64,000 nt of DNA from DATFVJ01 sp963727015 (GTDB lineage Bacteria > Actinomycetota > Actinomycetes > Streptosporangiales > Streptosporangiaceae): assembly GCA_963727015.1 (NCBI GenBank), contig CAVSEV010000010.1, forward strand, positions 124,001 to 188,000, written 5' to 3'. Positions 52,681 to 61,124 of this stretch are shown piece by piece. The position numbers and the translations under genes were made by a program. The notes beneath the pieces were generated by a model. The model was not told the origin of the DNA, made no database searches, and saw only the letters and a list, made by a program, of their open reading frames with translations. How positions within the stretch are numbered: position 1 is the first letter of the stretch; every line of letters begins with the position of its first letter.

Positions 52681-52824
52681 CCTGTACGGGGCGTCGCTCC
52701 TGTACGGGGCGTCGCTGAGGTCCCCGTCGGCCCACCCCGCAAACCGCCGTCGGCGCTGCCATCTTCCCGGCCACCCTCGCTGCGCCGGATGCGCGGCAGG
52801 CCCCGTTCCCGGTGACGGCTGCCA

Positions 52825-52888
52825 GGCTGACACACGATGGGCCATTAGGCGCCAAATCTGACCCACAATGGGCCATCGTGTGTCAGCC
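52825..52888. repeat. palindrome with TGGGCCATCGTGTG cores
   Basis: 20-bp arms (52825-52844, 52869-52888) that are inverted copies with one mismatch, core CACACGATGGGCCA / TGGGCCATCGTGTG. Same core as the cluster at 8864-8940. Confidence 0.75.
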
Positions 52889-53133
52889 GCTGCAGAGATC
52901 TTGGTGCCGATAAGGGACCCGGGTTGGGCGTGATAACGGCTGCCACCGGCGAGTGGCAGGTTGGTCCTTATCCGAAGCAGTTATGTCATTTACACAGGTG
53001 AACCCACGCATGCCGGACGCCACTAGGATGGAGATCCGGGGACGAACCTCGCGCGGCGTGTCCATGCAGCCGCGCCGCGGCGGTAGGTTGCAAACAGAAC
53101 GTGACTACACTCAACGACATCCAGAGGAGGGCC

Positions 53134-53595
53134 GTGACCGAGAAGACCGCCAACCGCCCTGCTGCGGCCGCTGCCACGGCAGAGCCAGCGGGCGCAGCCG
53201 GTGATCACGCGCCGAAAGATGTCGTGACGGTCCGCATGCCGGCCGATGGCGCCTATCTGTCCGTGCTGCGAACCGCTACCGCCGGTCTGGCGGCGCGACT
53301 TGACTTCACCCTCGACGAGATCGAGGACCTGCGCATCGCGGTCGACGAGGCGTGCGCCATGCTGCTCCCCCAGGCGTTGCCTGAGGCCAATCTCGAGTGC
53401 AGGTTTGAGCTGGACGCGTCAGCAATGACCGTCGCCGTCTCCGTGCTTGCGGAAAACGGGCGGACGCCGTCGCGGGACACGTTCGCATGGACAGTGCTCA
53501 CGGCGCTCGCGGGGAAGGTCGATGCCCAGGTAGGGCCCGATCAGAAGGTCACCATCGTCTTGCAGAAAAGCCGCGATACATCGCGGGACGGGTAA
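53134..53595 (+). CDS. RsbW/SpoIIAB-like anti-sigma factor (HATPase-like)
   Basis: A 153-residue regulatory protein with the HATPase_c_2 signature: TLDEIEDLRIAVDEACAMLL near residue 70 and KVTIVLQKSRD at the end. The usual N-box Asn and the G-box DRGxGF are not recognisable, so ATP binding may be weakened, as in some SigF partners. GTG 53134 has GGAGG five bases upstream, preferred over GTG 53101. The sigma factor gene starts 18 bases later, so this is presumably its anti-sigma factor. Confidence 0.88.
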   Translation: MTEKTANRPAAAAATAEPAGAAGDHAPKDVVTVRMPADGAYLSVLRTATAGLAARLDFTLDEIEDLRIAVDEACAMLLPQALPEANLECRFELDASAMTVAVSVLAENGRTPSRDTFAWTVLTALAGKVDAQVGPDQKVTIVLQKSRDTSRDG

Positions 53596-53612
53596 AGGCA
53601 CGAGAGCGCGCT

Positions 53613-54395
53613 GTGACTGCGAAAACCGAGCACGCGGTCCCCGACCGGGTGCGGGCCCGGGAGCTGTTCGAGCGGCTCGCCATGCTGCCCGCAGGTGATC
53701 CCTTGCGTCAGCAGGTGCGCGGCCAGCTGGTCGAACTCCACCTACCGCTGGTCGAGTACCTTGCCCGCAGATTCCGCAACCGTGGCGAATGGCTGGATGA
53801 CCTCACCCAGGTTGCGACAATCGGGCTCATCAAGTCCATCGATCGTTTTGATCTCGCGCGTGGCGTCGAGTTCTCCACATATGCAACGCCCACGATCGTC
53901 GGCGAGATCAAACGGCACTTCCGCGACAAGGGATGGGCGGTCCGGGTACCCCGCCGCCTGCAGGAACTCAAACTCGCGCTGACCAAGGCCATCGGCGACC
54001 TGGCTCAGCGTGAGGGTCGCGCCCCCACGGTGAGCGAACTCGCCTCCCACCTGCAGATGAGCGAAGAGGATGTGCTGGAAGGGCTCGAGTCGGCCAATGC
54101 GTACTCGACTGTCTCGCTCGATGCGCCTGACTCAGGGGACGAGGACGCGCCTGCCGTCGCCGACTCGCTCGGCATCATGGACGACGCGCTGGAGGGCGTC
54201 GAGTATCGCGAGTCACTCAAGCCCTTGCTCGAACGGTTGCCGCCGCGAGAGAAGAGGATCCTGCTGCTCAGGTTCTTCGGCAACATGACTCAGTCCCAGA
54301 TCGCGGCCGAGCTCGGCATCTCCCAGATGCATGTGTCTCGCCTGCTCGCCCGCACGCTGGCACAGCTACGCGAAGGCCTCACCGCGGACGACTAG
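53613..54395 (+). CDS. SigB/SigF-type RNA polymerase sigma factor
   Basis: A 260-residue group 3 sigma factor with region 2 (LVEYLARRFRNRGEWLDDLT, QVATIGLIKSIDRFDLARGV, EFSTYATPTIVGEIKRHFRD), region 3 (VRVPRRLQELKLALTKAIGD) and region 4 helix-turn-helix (LPPREKRILLLRFFGNMTQS, QIAAELGISQMHVSRLLART). Typical of SigF/SigB/SigJ-like stress and development factors in actinomycetes. GTG 53613 begins just after the anti-sigma gene, indicating co-expression. Confidence 0.95.
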   Translation: MTAKTEHAVPDRVRARELFERLAMLPAGDPLRQQVRGQLVELHLPLVEYLARRFRNRGEWLDDLTQVATIGLIKSIDRFDLARGVEFSTYATPTIVGEIKRHFRDKGWAVRVPRRLQELKLALTKAIGDLAQREGRAPTVSELASHLQMSEEDVLEGLESANAYSTVSLDAPDSGDEDAPAVADSLGIMDDALEGVEYRESLKPLLERLPPREKRILLLRFFGNMTQSQIAAELGISQMHVSRLLARTLAQLREGLTADD

Positions 54396-54397
54396 GG

Positions 54398-54512
54398 CGT
54401 AGATCTCGGTGGATGCGGGCGGTGCTCCGGGCGGCGATCCGGCAAGGCCCTGCCTGTTCTCGAGGAGTCGATAGCGGAACTATCGCCGCCAAAGACCTGC
54501 GGGACACGCCGT
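54398..54512. repeat. dispersed repeat, copy 1
   Basis: Starts directly after the sigma factor stop: CGTAGATCTCGGTGGATGCG, GGCAAGGCCCTGCCTGTTCT, CGATAGCGGAACTATCG hairpin, CTGCGGGACACGCCG. Shares long identical blocks with 60699-60835 on the same strand. Not recognised as any gene. Confidence 0.7.
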
Positions 54513-54534
54513 AGACGCGGCGGCAGAAGTGACA

Positions 54535-54630
54535 CAAACCTGCAGGTGCAGGGCGGAGCCGCAGGGCGGAGCCGCAGGGCGGAGCCGCCGGGCGGAGCAG
54601 CCGGGCGGAGCCGCGCCGGGCGGAGCGGCT
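54535..54630. repeat. 13-bp tandem repeat
   Basis: Copies of GGGCGGAGCCGCA and variants. The region to 54831 has no supported gene. Confidence 0.8.
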
Positions 54631-54831
54631 GGCCCAAGGGACCGCGCGGCGGCCTGCACCGGGCCAGGAGCGCCTGGCAACCTGGGCGCTGACGGGCCGA
54701 ACGCCAGCACTGGCCGGGCCCGTGACTGGCGCACCATCCCGTGGGTCGCGCTGCGCGCAGCCGTTCAGGATCCAGGCCGGCGCGCGCGGCGATGGGGCGC
54801 GCTGCTACCTGCGGCTACGGGCGTGCAGGCG

Positions 54832-55227
54832 CTACGGGCGGCGGTCACTTGGCTCGCGGAGAAGCGCGCGCAGCGTCGGGGGCGCGAGCAGGGTGCCAAA
54901 TCCGAGCAGGGCAAGCACGAGTAGCGGCACGCCCCAGCCGTAGCGGCCACCCTCGATTAGGTAAATGGCCACGATTCCGCAGAACAACTGCGTGAGCAGC
55001 GCTGGCGTACGGCTCCATTTGCGCGCCCGTGCGAGACCGGCCGCGACAGCGGCGAGCGCGACAGTGGTGCCAACCCCGATCAGGGTGAGCGCGACCCCGC
55101 TGCTGACCTGGTACGAGCGACCCAAGGCCGTGTCAATTGCGGTGATCACGGTGGCGGCGAGCACGCCAAGTGACTCGGCGGCCTGCACGACCCCCGCGCC
55201 GATCAAGGTCACTGGACGTTCCCGCAT
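54832..55227 (-). CDS. small integral membrane protein, unknown function
   Basis: A 131-residue hydrophobic protein with four predicted membrane helices (VTLIGAGVVQAAESLGVLAA, GVALTLIGVGTTVALAAVAA, LLTQLFCGIVAIYLIEGG, YGWGVPLLVLALLGFGTLL) and a short polar tail. It resembles uncharacterised actinobacterial four-helix membrane proteins. ATG 55227 has GGAAGG nine bases upstream; ATG 55248 is an alternative. Divergent from the lipid kinase gene with a 36-base intergenic gap. Confidence 0.75.
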   Translation of the reverse strand: MRERPVTLIGAGVVQAAESLGVLAATVITAIDTALGRSYQVSSGVALTLIGVGTTVALAAVAAGLARARKWSRTPALLTQLFCGIVAIYLIEGGRYGWGVPLLVLALLGFGTLLAPPTLRALLREPSDRRP

Positions 55228-55263
55228 TTTCTGGAATCCTTCCGGCATAGCTACCCTAGGCGC

Positions 55264-56328
55264 GTGCGAGCGTTCCTGATCGTGAATCCCCACGCCACTT
55301 CTACGACCGCGCCTCGCAGGGACGTCATCGTGCGAGCCCTCGCGTCCTTCGTCAAGCTGGAGGTCGTGCAGACACGCTACCGGTGGCACGCCGCCGAACT
55401 GGCCCGGGAGGCAGCGGCCGACGGCCACGAGATGCTGTTCACCCTCGGCGGCGACGGAACGATCAATGAGGCGGTGAACGGCCTTTGCCACCCGCGCGGT
55501 GCCTGGGGTGCCCGGGACGGCTCAGGCGGCCCAGGCGGCCCAGGCGGCCCAGGCGGCCCAGGCGGACCGGGCGGCGCAGACAGCGCGACGGCACGGCAAG
55601 ATCCGGGCGCACGGGTGCGCGGGGACGGCCAGCCCGATGCCGCCGGGCTGCCTGCGCTGGTACCCATTCCCGGCGGCAGTGCGAACGTGTTCGTGCGGAC
55701 GCTGGGGATTCCCACCGACCCGATCGACGCAACGGGAGCGATCATCGAGGCGATCCGGGCGGGCCGCCAGCGCCGGATCGGCCTGGGCCTGGCCGGCGGC
55801 AGGTACTTTACCTTCAGCGCCGGGCTGGGCCTGGACGCAGAGGTCATCCGCGCCGTCGAGGGACATCGCGCTGACGGGCGCCCCGCATCTCCGGCACTGT
55901 ACTTCTGGACGGCCCTGCGGCACTTCTACGGGGTAACCGATCGCCGCACGCCCGCGCTCACCCTCGAACGTGACGGCCAGGCGCCGATCGGCCCGCTGTT
56001 CATCGCCATCATTTCCAACACCTCGCCATGGACCTACCTGGGCAACCGCCCGGTGAACCCGAATCCCCGCGCTGGTTACGACACCGGGCTCGACGTTTTC
56101 GCCCTGCGGCGGCTGCGGACGCTCGGCACGTTGAGCGCGCTGCGCCAGATGACAAACAACCGGGGCAGTCCGCCGTCCGGGCGGCACATCGTCAGCCTGC
56201 ATGATCAAGAGGAGTTTACGCTCCGCGCGAAACGGCCGATCGCGTGCCAGGTGGACGGTGAATACGTGGGCGAAAGGGAGTACATGACATTTCGATCCGT
56301 ACCCGACGCATTGCGGGTTGTAGCGTAG
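55264..56328 (+). CDS. diacylglycerol kinase-family lipid kinase (YegS/DgkB type)
   Basis: A 354-residue lipid kinase with the ATP-binding LFTLGGDGTINEAVNGL near residue 60 and IPGGSANVFVRTLGIP, plus FTFSAGLGLDAEVIRAVEG. Conserved in phospholipid and mannoside metabolism of actinobacteria. A Gly/Pro insert (nine-base repeat encoding GGP) near residue 85 is an in-frame minisatellite. GTG 55264. Confidence 0.92.
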   Translation: MRAFLIVNPHATSTTAPRRDVIVRALASFVKLEVVQTRYRWHAAELAREAAADGHEMLFTLGGDGTINEAVNGLCHPRGAWGARDGSGGPGGPGGPGGPGGPGGADSATARQDPGARVRGDGQPDAAGLPALVPIPGGSANVFVRTLGIPTDPIDATGAIIEAIRAGRQRRIGLGLAGGRYFTFSAGLGLDAEVIRAVEGHRADGRPASPALYFWTALRHFYGVTDRRTPALTLERDGQAPIGPLFIAIISNTSPWTYLGNRPVNPNPRAGYDTGLDVFALRRLRTLGTLSALRQMTNNRGSPPSGRHIVSLHDQEEFTLRAKRPIACQVDGEYVGEREYMTFRSVPDALRVVA

Positions 56329-56736
56329 CCGAGCCGGTGGCAGCATGCCGCGGGACGGCTGGCAGCAGAGCGCGCCACCGCGGGCAGGAGACCGGCCGGC
56401 CATCGTTTTGGCGCTCGGCACGCGGTGTTTCGCTATTCGACACGGAACTGTGACAAACGAGCGCTCGCGAGCGTGACACAGCGCGCGCTGTGATCCATCC
56501 GACATCGGAATCCGGCTGAACCTTTGCCGAAACCTCTTGCGCTTGATCGCTAGCGTTTGAGAGGCTCATTATCGATGCGAGGCACGGGGTGTCACGGCCG
56601 CGCCGTTGAGCATTAAAGCTGAGCGGTGGCTGCCGGGACAGGCCGCATGGCTACTCATGTGACCGCCCATGGTTGCGCCTTTGTTAACGCGTGGAGATTC
56701 TGCGGGTAGCGGGGGCGCGCTGGCTGTGCCTGGCTT
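56329..56736. other. leader region upstream of whiB1
   Basis: 408 bases with a 12-bp palindrome CGCTCGCGAGCG at 56462-56473 flanked by GTGACA. No gene. Presumably contains the whiB promoter. Confidence 0.5.
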
Positions 56737-56752
56737 CGTGAAACGGTTCACA
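56737..56752 (+). promoter_or_regulatory. CRP-family binding site upstream of whiB1
   Basis: CGTGAAACGGTTCACA is a match to GTGA-N6-TCAC, the core of mycobacterial CRP sites, 62 bases before the whiB1 start. In M. tuberculosis CRP controls whiB1, so the assignment is supported by orthology. Confidence 0.6.
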
Positions 56753-56814
56753 AGCATGGATGAGGAATCACGGAGCCGATTGCGGCTCAACAGTCGCATT
56801 GAGGAGTAGACCGC

Positions 56815-57069
56815 ATGGACTGGCGCCACCACGCCGCCTGCCGTGACGTGGATCCTGAGTTGTTCTTTCCGATCGGCAATACGGGCCCAGCCCTCCTGCA
56901 GATCGACGAAGCCAAGCAGGTATGCCGACGTTGCCCGGTAACTGAATCTTGTCTGCGATGGGCGCTCGAGAGCGGCCAGGATGCCGGTGTCTGGGGCGGC
57001 ACAAGCGAAGATGAGCGGCGTGCTCTCAAGCGCCGCACCAGCTATGTTCACGTCCGGGCGCACGCCTGA
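56815..57069 (+). CDS. whiB1: WhiB1-type iron-sulfur transcriptional regulator
   Basis: An 84-residue WhiB protein: four cysteines (ACRDVDPELFFP, VCRRCPVTESCL) hold a 4Fe-4S cluster sensitive to NO; the turn GVWGGTSEDERRALKRR contacts DNA and SigA. Closest to WhiB1. ATG 56815 with GAGGAG nine bases upstream. It is convergent with pdtaS, the same gene neighbours as in M. tuberculosis (Rv3219/Rv3220c). Confidence 0.95.
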   Translation: MDWRHHAACRDVDPELFFPIGNTGPALLQIDEAKQVCRRCPVTESCLRWALESGQDAGVWGGTSEDERRALKRRTSYVHVRAHA

Positions 57070-57099
57070 CTCCCCGGGCTAAGGAGGTCTTCTGAAGGT

Positions 57100-57131
57100 G
57101 CCATCGGGTACATCATGAAGTACCCGATGGC
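57100..57131. terminator. 12-bp perfect hairpin between whiB1 and pdtaS
   Basis: GCCATCGGGTAC / GTACCCGATGGC, eight-base loop, 31 bases after the whiB1 stop and 65 beyond the pdtaS stop; likely bidirectional terminator. Confidence 0.7.
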
Positions 57132-57195
57132 GCGGCTGCGACCCGGGGTACCCAAAATCGGCGGCGTCGGCATGCGGCAGCAGTTGCATCCCGGG

Positions 57196-58734
57196 TCAGC
57201 CCGCGCGGCCTGAACCGCGTGTCTCGGCCCGGGCGATGCGAGGCCAGATGGCGGTGTCGTCGGCCTGCCCGGCGGGAAGCTCCATAGGCAGATCGACTAT
57301 CACCTCCGTGCCCCCTTCCAGCCTCGGCAGCAGCTCAAGCCTGCCGCCCAGTTCCGCGACCACGAGCGTGCGCACGATCTGCAAGCCGAGGCTTGCTGAG
57401 GTGTCCAGATTGAACCCCGCGGGCAGCCCGGCGCCATTGTCGGCGACCACGACGGTGAGGCGGCTCGGCCCGCGCCGCGCCGTCACCTCGATCGTGCCTG
57501 GGCACTGGCCAAGCCCATGTTGCAGGGCGTTTTGCAGCAGCTCGGTCAAGATCATCGCGAGCGGTGTCGCGACCGCCGCGGGCAACACGCCGAACCGGCC
57601 GGCCAGCTGGGGCGTCACCCGCGACTCCGGCGCGGCAACCTCGACGGCCATCATGGCCACGCGCCCGGCGATGTCGTCGAAATCAATGACATCCTCGGGC
57701 GTATGGGACAGGGTCTCGTGCACGATCGCGATCGACCCAACCCGGCGCACCGCTTCCTCGAGCGCCGCGCGTCCCTCCGGCGCCCGGATGCGGCGCGCCT
57801 GGAGCCTCAGCAAGGCGGCGACTGTCTGCAGGTTGTTCTTGACGCGGTGATGAATCTCGCGGATCGTGGCGTCCTTGGTCAGTAGCTCGCGTTCCCTTCT
57901 GCGCAGTTCAGTCACGTCCCTGACCAGCACAAGCGCCCCGGTCCGGGCGGAGTCCACCACCAGCGGGATCGCGCGCAGCTGGACAACCGATCCGTTCCCC
58001 TCCACTTCTGTCTCGCGCGGCACCCGGCCGCTCGCCACTAGGACGAGCGAATCATCGACCGGCACGGCCGGGTCGCACATCGCGGCGGTCGCCGGCCCAA
58101 GCTCTGCCCCGACCAGGTCGGCGGCTAGGCCGAGCCGCCGATAGGCGGACAGGGCGTTTGGGCTCGCGTACGTGACCTTGCCACCCCGGTCGAGGCGGAG
58201 CAGGCCGTCGCCGACCCTCGGCGACCGCACGAAGGTGGGTTCCTCACCGGAAAACGGGAACCTGCCCGCCGCCACCATCTGCGCAAGTTCGTCGGCGCTC
58301 TGCAGATAGGTCAGCTCGAGCCGGCTCGGCGTGCGGGCAGAATTGAGGTTCGTGCTCCGCTCGACGACCGCGATGATCCGGCCGCCCCGTCGCACGGGGA
58401 TAGTTTCCTCCCGCACCGGCACACCGCCCGTCCAGTCGGGGTCGCCTTCACGGCAAATCCGGCCCTCACGACGGGCGGTGTCGAGCAGCGGCCGCTGGCC
58501 AGACGGCGCTATGGTGCCCACGATGTCGTCATGGAACGCGGTCGGCCCAGTGGTCGGGCGCATCTGGGCCACCGCGACCCAGCCGCGGCCAGTGCGCATC
58601 GGGGCCCACAGAACGAGGTCGGCGAACGACAGGTCCGCAAGCAGCTGCCAGTCCGACACCAGGGAATGCAGCCACTCCAAGTCGGCGCCGGACAGTGAGG
58701 TGTGGCCGCTGACAAGGTCACTCAATGTGGGCAC
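57196..58734 (-). CDS. pdtaS: PdtaS-type sensor histidine kinase (HisKA_2)
   Basis: A 512-residue cytoplasmic kinase: an N-terminal GAF-like region, a PAS domain (RLDRGGKVTYASPNALSAYR), HisKA_2 phosphoacceptor IREIHHRVKNNLQTVAALLR near 300-320, and HATPase with ILTELLQNALQHGLG and VVVADNGAGLPAGF. No membrane helices. This domain order is that of M. tuberculosis PdtaS (partner response regulator PdtaR binds RNA). PdtaR is not within the window. Convergent with whiB1, as in mycobacteria. Confidence 0.93.
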   Translation of the reverse strand: MPTLSDLVSGHTSLSGADLEWLHSLVSDWQLLADLSFADLVLWAPMRTGRGWVAVAQMRPTTGPTAFHDDIVGTIAPSGQRPLLDTARREGRICREGDPDWTGGVPVREETIPVRRGGRIIAVVERSTNLNSARTPSRLELTYLQSADELAQMVAAGRFPFSGEEPTFVRSPRVGDGLLRLDRGGKVTYASPNALSAYRRLGLAADLVGAELGPATAAMCDPAVPVDDSLVLVASGRVPRETEVEGNGSVVQLRAIPLVVDSARTGALVLVRDVTELRRRERELLTKDATIREIHHRVKNNLQTVAALLRLQARRIRAPEGRAALEEAVRRVGSIAIVHETLSHTPEDVIDFDDIAGRVAMMAVEVAAPESRVTPQLAGRFGVLPAAVATPLAMILTELLQNALQHGLGQCPGTIEVTARRGPSRLTVVVADNGAGLPAGFNLDTSASLGLQIVRTLVVAELGGRLELLPRLEGGTEVIVDLPMELPAGQADDTAIWPRIARAETRGSGRAG

Positions 58735-58829
58735 GCTAGGAGGCTACTTGCAGGCCGGCACCGGCGGATACTGCCACGCGGCGCACCCCGCCAGCGCGAC
58801 GCAGCCTCCCAGGCTGGCAAGATTCGCAC

Positions 58830-59144
58830 ATGGCCGACGACGGGGCCGCGGAAGGCGACGGCAATGCGCTGGGCCGACGCGGCCCGATGGCGGCGTCTCG
58901 CCACCCCCCGGACACATGCGGGACCGCCGCACCGCGGCGGATCCTGCTGCCATTCCCGCCGCCGTCCGTCACCGCGCCGTCCGTCACAGCGCCGTCGGCA
59001 ACACTGGGACGCGCGAGCCTGCGACTGGCGGCGCGCCCCGACCTGACCGATGCTGATCTGGACGCGGTTGGCCGCGCCGTGGCCACCGTCCATGCCCAAG
59101 CTCCGCACGCCGCCCAGCGCTCGGAGGGAGAAGACCGACGGTGA
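58830..59144 (+). CDS. small hypothetical protein upstream of dasR
   Basis: A 104-codon frame whose stop overlaps the dasR start by GTGA. The C-terminal half LRLAARPDLTDADLDAVGRA resembles the ending of several aminotransferases, but no more of such an enzyme is visible; the N-terminal half is Pro/Thr-rich with a repeated VTAPS. Reality rests mainly on the overlap, so confidence is modest. Confidence 0.4.
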   Translation: MADDGAAEGDGNALGRRGPMAASRHPPDTCGTAAPRRILLPFPPPSVTAPSVTAPSATLGRASLRLAARPDLTDADLDAVGRAVATVHAQAPHAAQRSEGEDRR

Positions 59145-60298
59145 CCGCTCAACCAATGCAGCCGGGCGCCGGCCACGGGCGAGGCCGGCGTCGGCGGCAG
59201 GGCGAGGCAGCAGGCGGTGCGGCACTGCCCGATGCGGGGACCGAGGCCGCTGGTCGTGGAACCGGCGGGCAGGACCCGCGAATCCCCAAGTACTACACGG
59301 TGAAACGCCAGCTGCTTGAGCTGACAGGGACCATGGCGGCCGGCGCCCCTGTCCCGCCAGAACGTGAACTCGCCCGGCGGTACGGGACCTCCAGGACCAC
59401 CGTCCGCCAGGCCCTGGCCGAACTGGTTGTCGAGGGCCGGCTGCTGCGGATGCAAGGCAGGGGAACGTTCGTGGCGAAGCCGAAGGTGGCGCAGGTCCTC
59501 GAACTGGCCAGCTACACAGAAGGCATGCGCGCGCACGGGCTGCACCCCCAGACCCGGATACTCGAGATCGGCTACGTGACCACGGACGAGAAGCTCGCCG
59601 GTCTCCTCGCCATCCCGCCAGGCAGCCGGGCACTGCGCATTCACCGGCTCCGGCTCGCCGATGGCGAGCCGATGTCCATCGATATGTCATATCTGCCTGC
59701 TAGCAGGTTCCCCGGGCTGCGCAAGCAACTGAGCCGGCACTCTTCGCTATATGAAACGCTCGCCGAAGCGTACGGAGTCCAGCCTGCCGAGGGCGAGGAG
59801 ACGATCGAGACCGTTCTCGCGGGGCCGAACGACGCGCGACTGCTCGGCGTTGACGTCGGGTTGCCGCTGCTGCTGCTCTCCAGGCACGCGTTCGACAAAA
59901 ACGGAAATTCGCTGGAATGGGCGCAGTCCTGGTACCGGGGCGACCGGTACAAGTTCGTCACCCGCCTGCGGCGCATGCCTCCAGGCTCAGCTGAGCCAGG
60001 CACTGAACGGGACAGCGGGCCCGGCGGGCCCGGCGGGCCCGGCGGGCAGGATGCCGGGCCCGGCGGGCACGGCAGGCAGCGCGGGCAGGATGCCGGGCAC
60101 GGCGGGCAGGATGCCGGGCACGGCGGGCAGGATGCCGGGCACGGCGGGCAGCAGCGGGCAGGATGCGGGGCACGGCGGGCACGGCGGGCAGCGCGGGCAG
60201 GATGCGGGGCACGGCGGGCAGGATGCCGGGCATGCCGGGCACGGCGGGCAGCGCGGGCAGGATGCCGGGCACGACTCAGGGCACGCCACTGGAAATGA
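59141..60298 (+). CDS. dasR: GntR/HutC-family regulator, DasR-like
   Basis: A 385-residue regulator. Wing-helix DNA-binding region IPKYYTVKRQLLELTGTMAA, PERELARRYGTSRTTVRQAL, AELVVEGRLLRMQGRGTFVA and HutC-type effector domain (SYTEGMRAHGLHPQTRILEI through EWAQSWYRGDRYKFVTRLRR) agree closely with DasR, the GlcNAc-6-phosphate-responsive global regulator of Streptomyces. After residue 285 a low-complexity tail of about 100 residues (Gly/Asp/His/Arg) encoded by minisatellites is added and probably disordered. GTG 59141. Confidence 0.9.
   Translation: MTAQPMQPGAGHGRGRRRRQGEAAGGAALPDAGTEAAGRGTGGQDPRIPKYYTVKRQLLELTGTMAAGAPVPPERELARRYGTSRTTVRQALAELVVEGRLLRMQGRGTFVAKPKVAQVLELASYTEGMRAHGLHPQTRILEIGYVTTDEKLAGLLAIPPGSRALRIHRLRLADGEPMSIDMSYLPASRFPGLRKQLSRHSSLYETLAEAYGVQPAEGEETIETVLAGPNDARLLGVDVGLPLLLLSRHAFDKNGNSLEWAQSWYRGDRYKFVTRLRRMPPGSAEPGTERDSGPGGPGGPGGQDAGPGGHGRQRGQDAGHGGQDAGHGGQDAGHGGQQRAGCGARRARRAARAGCGARRAGCRACRARRAARAGCRARLRARHWK
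60015..60275. repeat. tandem repeats in the 3' end of dasR
   Basis: A 9-bp GGGCCCGGC array followed by 21-bp GGGCACGGCGGGCAGGATGCC copies with insertions of other lengths, which change the reading frame of the tail. Confidence 0.9.
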
Positions 60299-60378
60299 CA
60301 CGGCGTAGGCGCCGCGAGAGCACGTGCGCTGAGGTCCCAATAACCCGCGACCCGCCGGCCGGGCCCATGAGCCGGGTT

Positions 60379-60445
60379 CATGATCCGATTGCGTGTCTAC
60401 CTTCCCGCGCTATTTGCAGGAAACTCAACACGCTATCGGATCATG
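60379..60445. repeat. 67-bp palindromic CATGATCC-family element
   Basis: Outer arms CATGATCCGAT / ATCGGATCATG continue inward with GCGTGT / ACACGC. Loop contains GCTATTTGCAGGAAACT. Aligned without gaps to 63175-63241 with 55 of 67 identical positions and paired changes in the stem. Confidence 0.85.
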
Positions 60446-60450
60446 GTCGG

Positions 60451-60515
60451 GCTGCGCCGGTACGCGATCACTCCTCGCGATCGGCCGATCACACCCTGGA
60501 TGATCAGCCGGCGCA
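60451..60515. repeat. imperfect hairpin
   Basis: Arms CTGCGCCGG / CCGGCGCAG with a long loop, directly after the palindromic element. Confidence 0.4.
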
Positions 60516-60698
60516 GGGCGGCCACGACTTACCGTTCAGGTGGTACCGCGCCAAGGCAAGCACGACGGCTACGCACGGCGCGGGGTTGCCAGCGGGCTCG
60601 GGACCGGAAGCGGGCTCGGGACGGAAGCGGCCCGGGACCGGAAGCGGTCCCGGGATGCGGGCGGTGTCGTAGACCTCGGCGGATGCGGGCGTGTGTCC

Positions 60699-60835
60699 CG
60701 TAGATCTCGGTGGATGCGGGCCGTGCTACAGGCTGCGATCAGGCAGGGCCCCGCATGTTCTCGAGAAGCCGATAGCGGAACTAGCGGCGGCGACGACAGC
60801 GCCGCCCAAGATGTGCGGGACACGCGTGGCGACTT
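60699..60835. repeat. dispersed repeat, copy 2
   Basis: Counterpart of 54398-54512: CGTAGATCTCGGTGGATGCG, GCAGGGCCCCGCATGTTCTC, CGATAGCGGAACTAGCGGCG, TGCGGGACACGCGTGGCG. The 5' part is itself tandemly duplicated (partial copy from 60668). Confidence 0.7.
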
Positions 60836-60948
60836 TATGCGGGCGTGATCGAACGCGCGCAGCCGTATCAGGATGAATGCCGGTCTTTGACAACGATCTT
60901 GAAACCGGCTTTCGCCGAACAACCGAACAACAATGCCATGTGTTGGCA

Positions 60949-60986
60949 ATTGAAACTCAGCGTAGTCATTGAAACTCAGCGTAGTC
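60949..60986. repeat. 19-bp tandem repeat in symporter leader
   Basis: ATTGAAACTCAGCGTAGTC occurs twice in direct succession, upstream of the DUF3311-symporter operon, with an adjacent AATGCCA/TTGGCAATT dyad at 60932-60952. Candidate regulatory repeat. Confidence 0.7.
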
Positions 60987-61124
60987 ACGTGGAAGCATCA
61001 GGTGACTTCCGTCGCACATGACGGGTCCTGGCCGGCCTGCGAGCTGGCAACTTCTCCTGGGGCCGCCGCCGGAACCGCAGCCAGGACGCAGCGAGCGGGC
61101 GAAGGGAACGGAGAAAGGAAAGAA

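Noticed and set aside
58722..59690. Two minus-strand frames of about 300 codons over dasR and its upstream gene
   Set aside because: They run antisense to conserved DasR coding sequence and have no family features.
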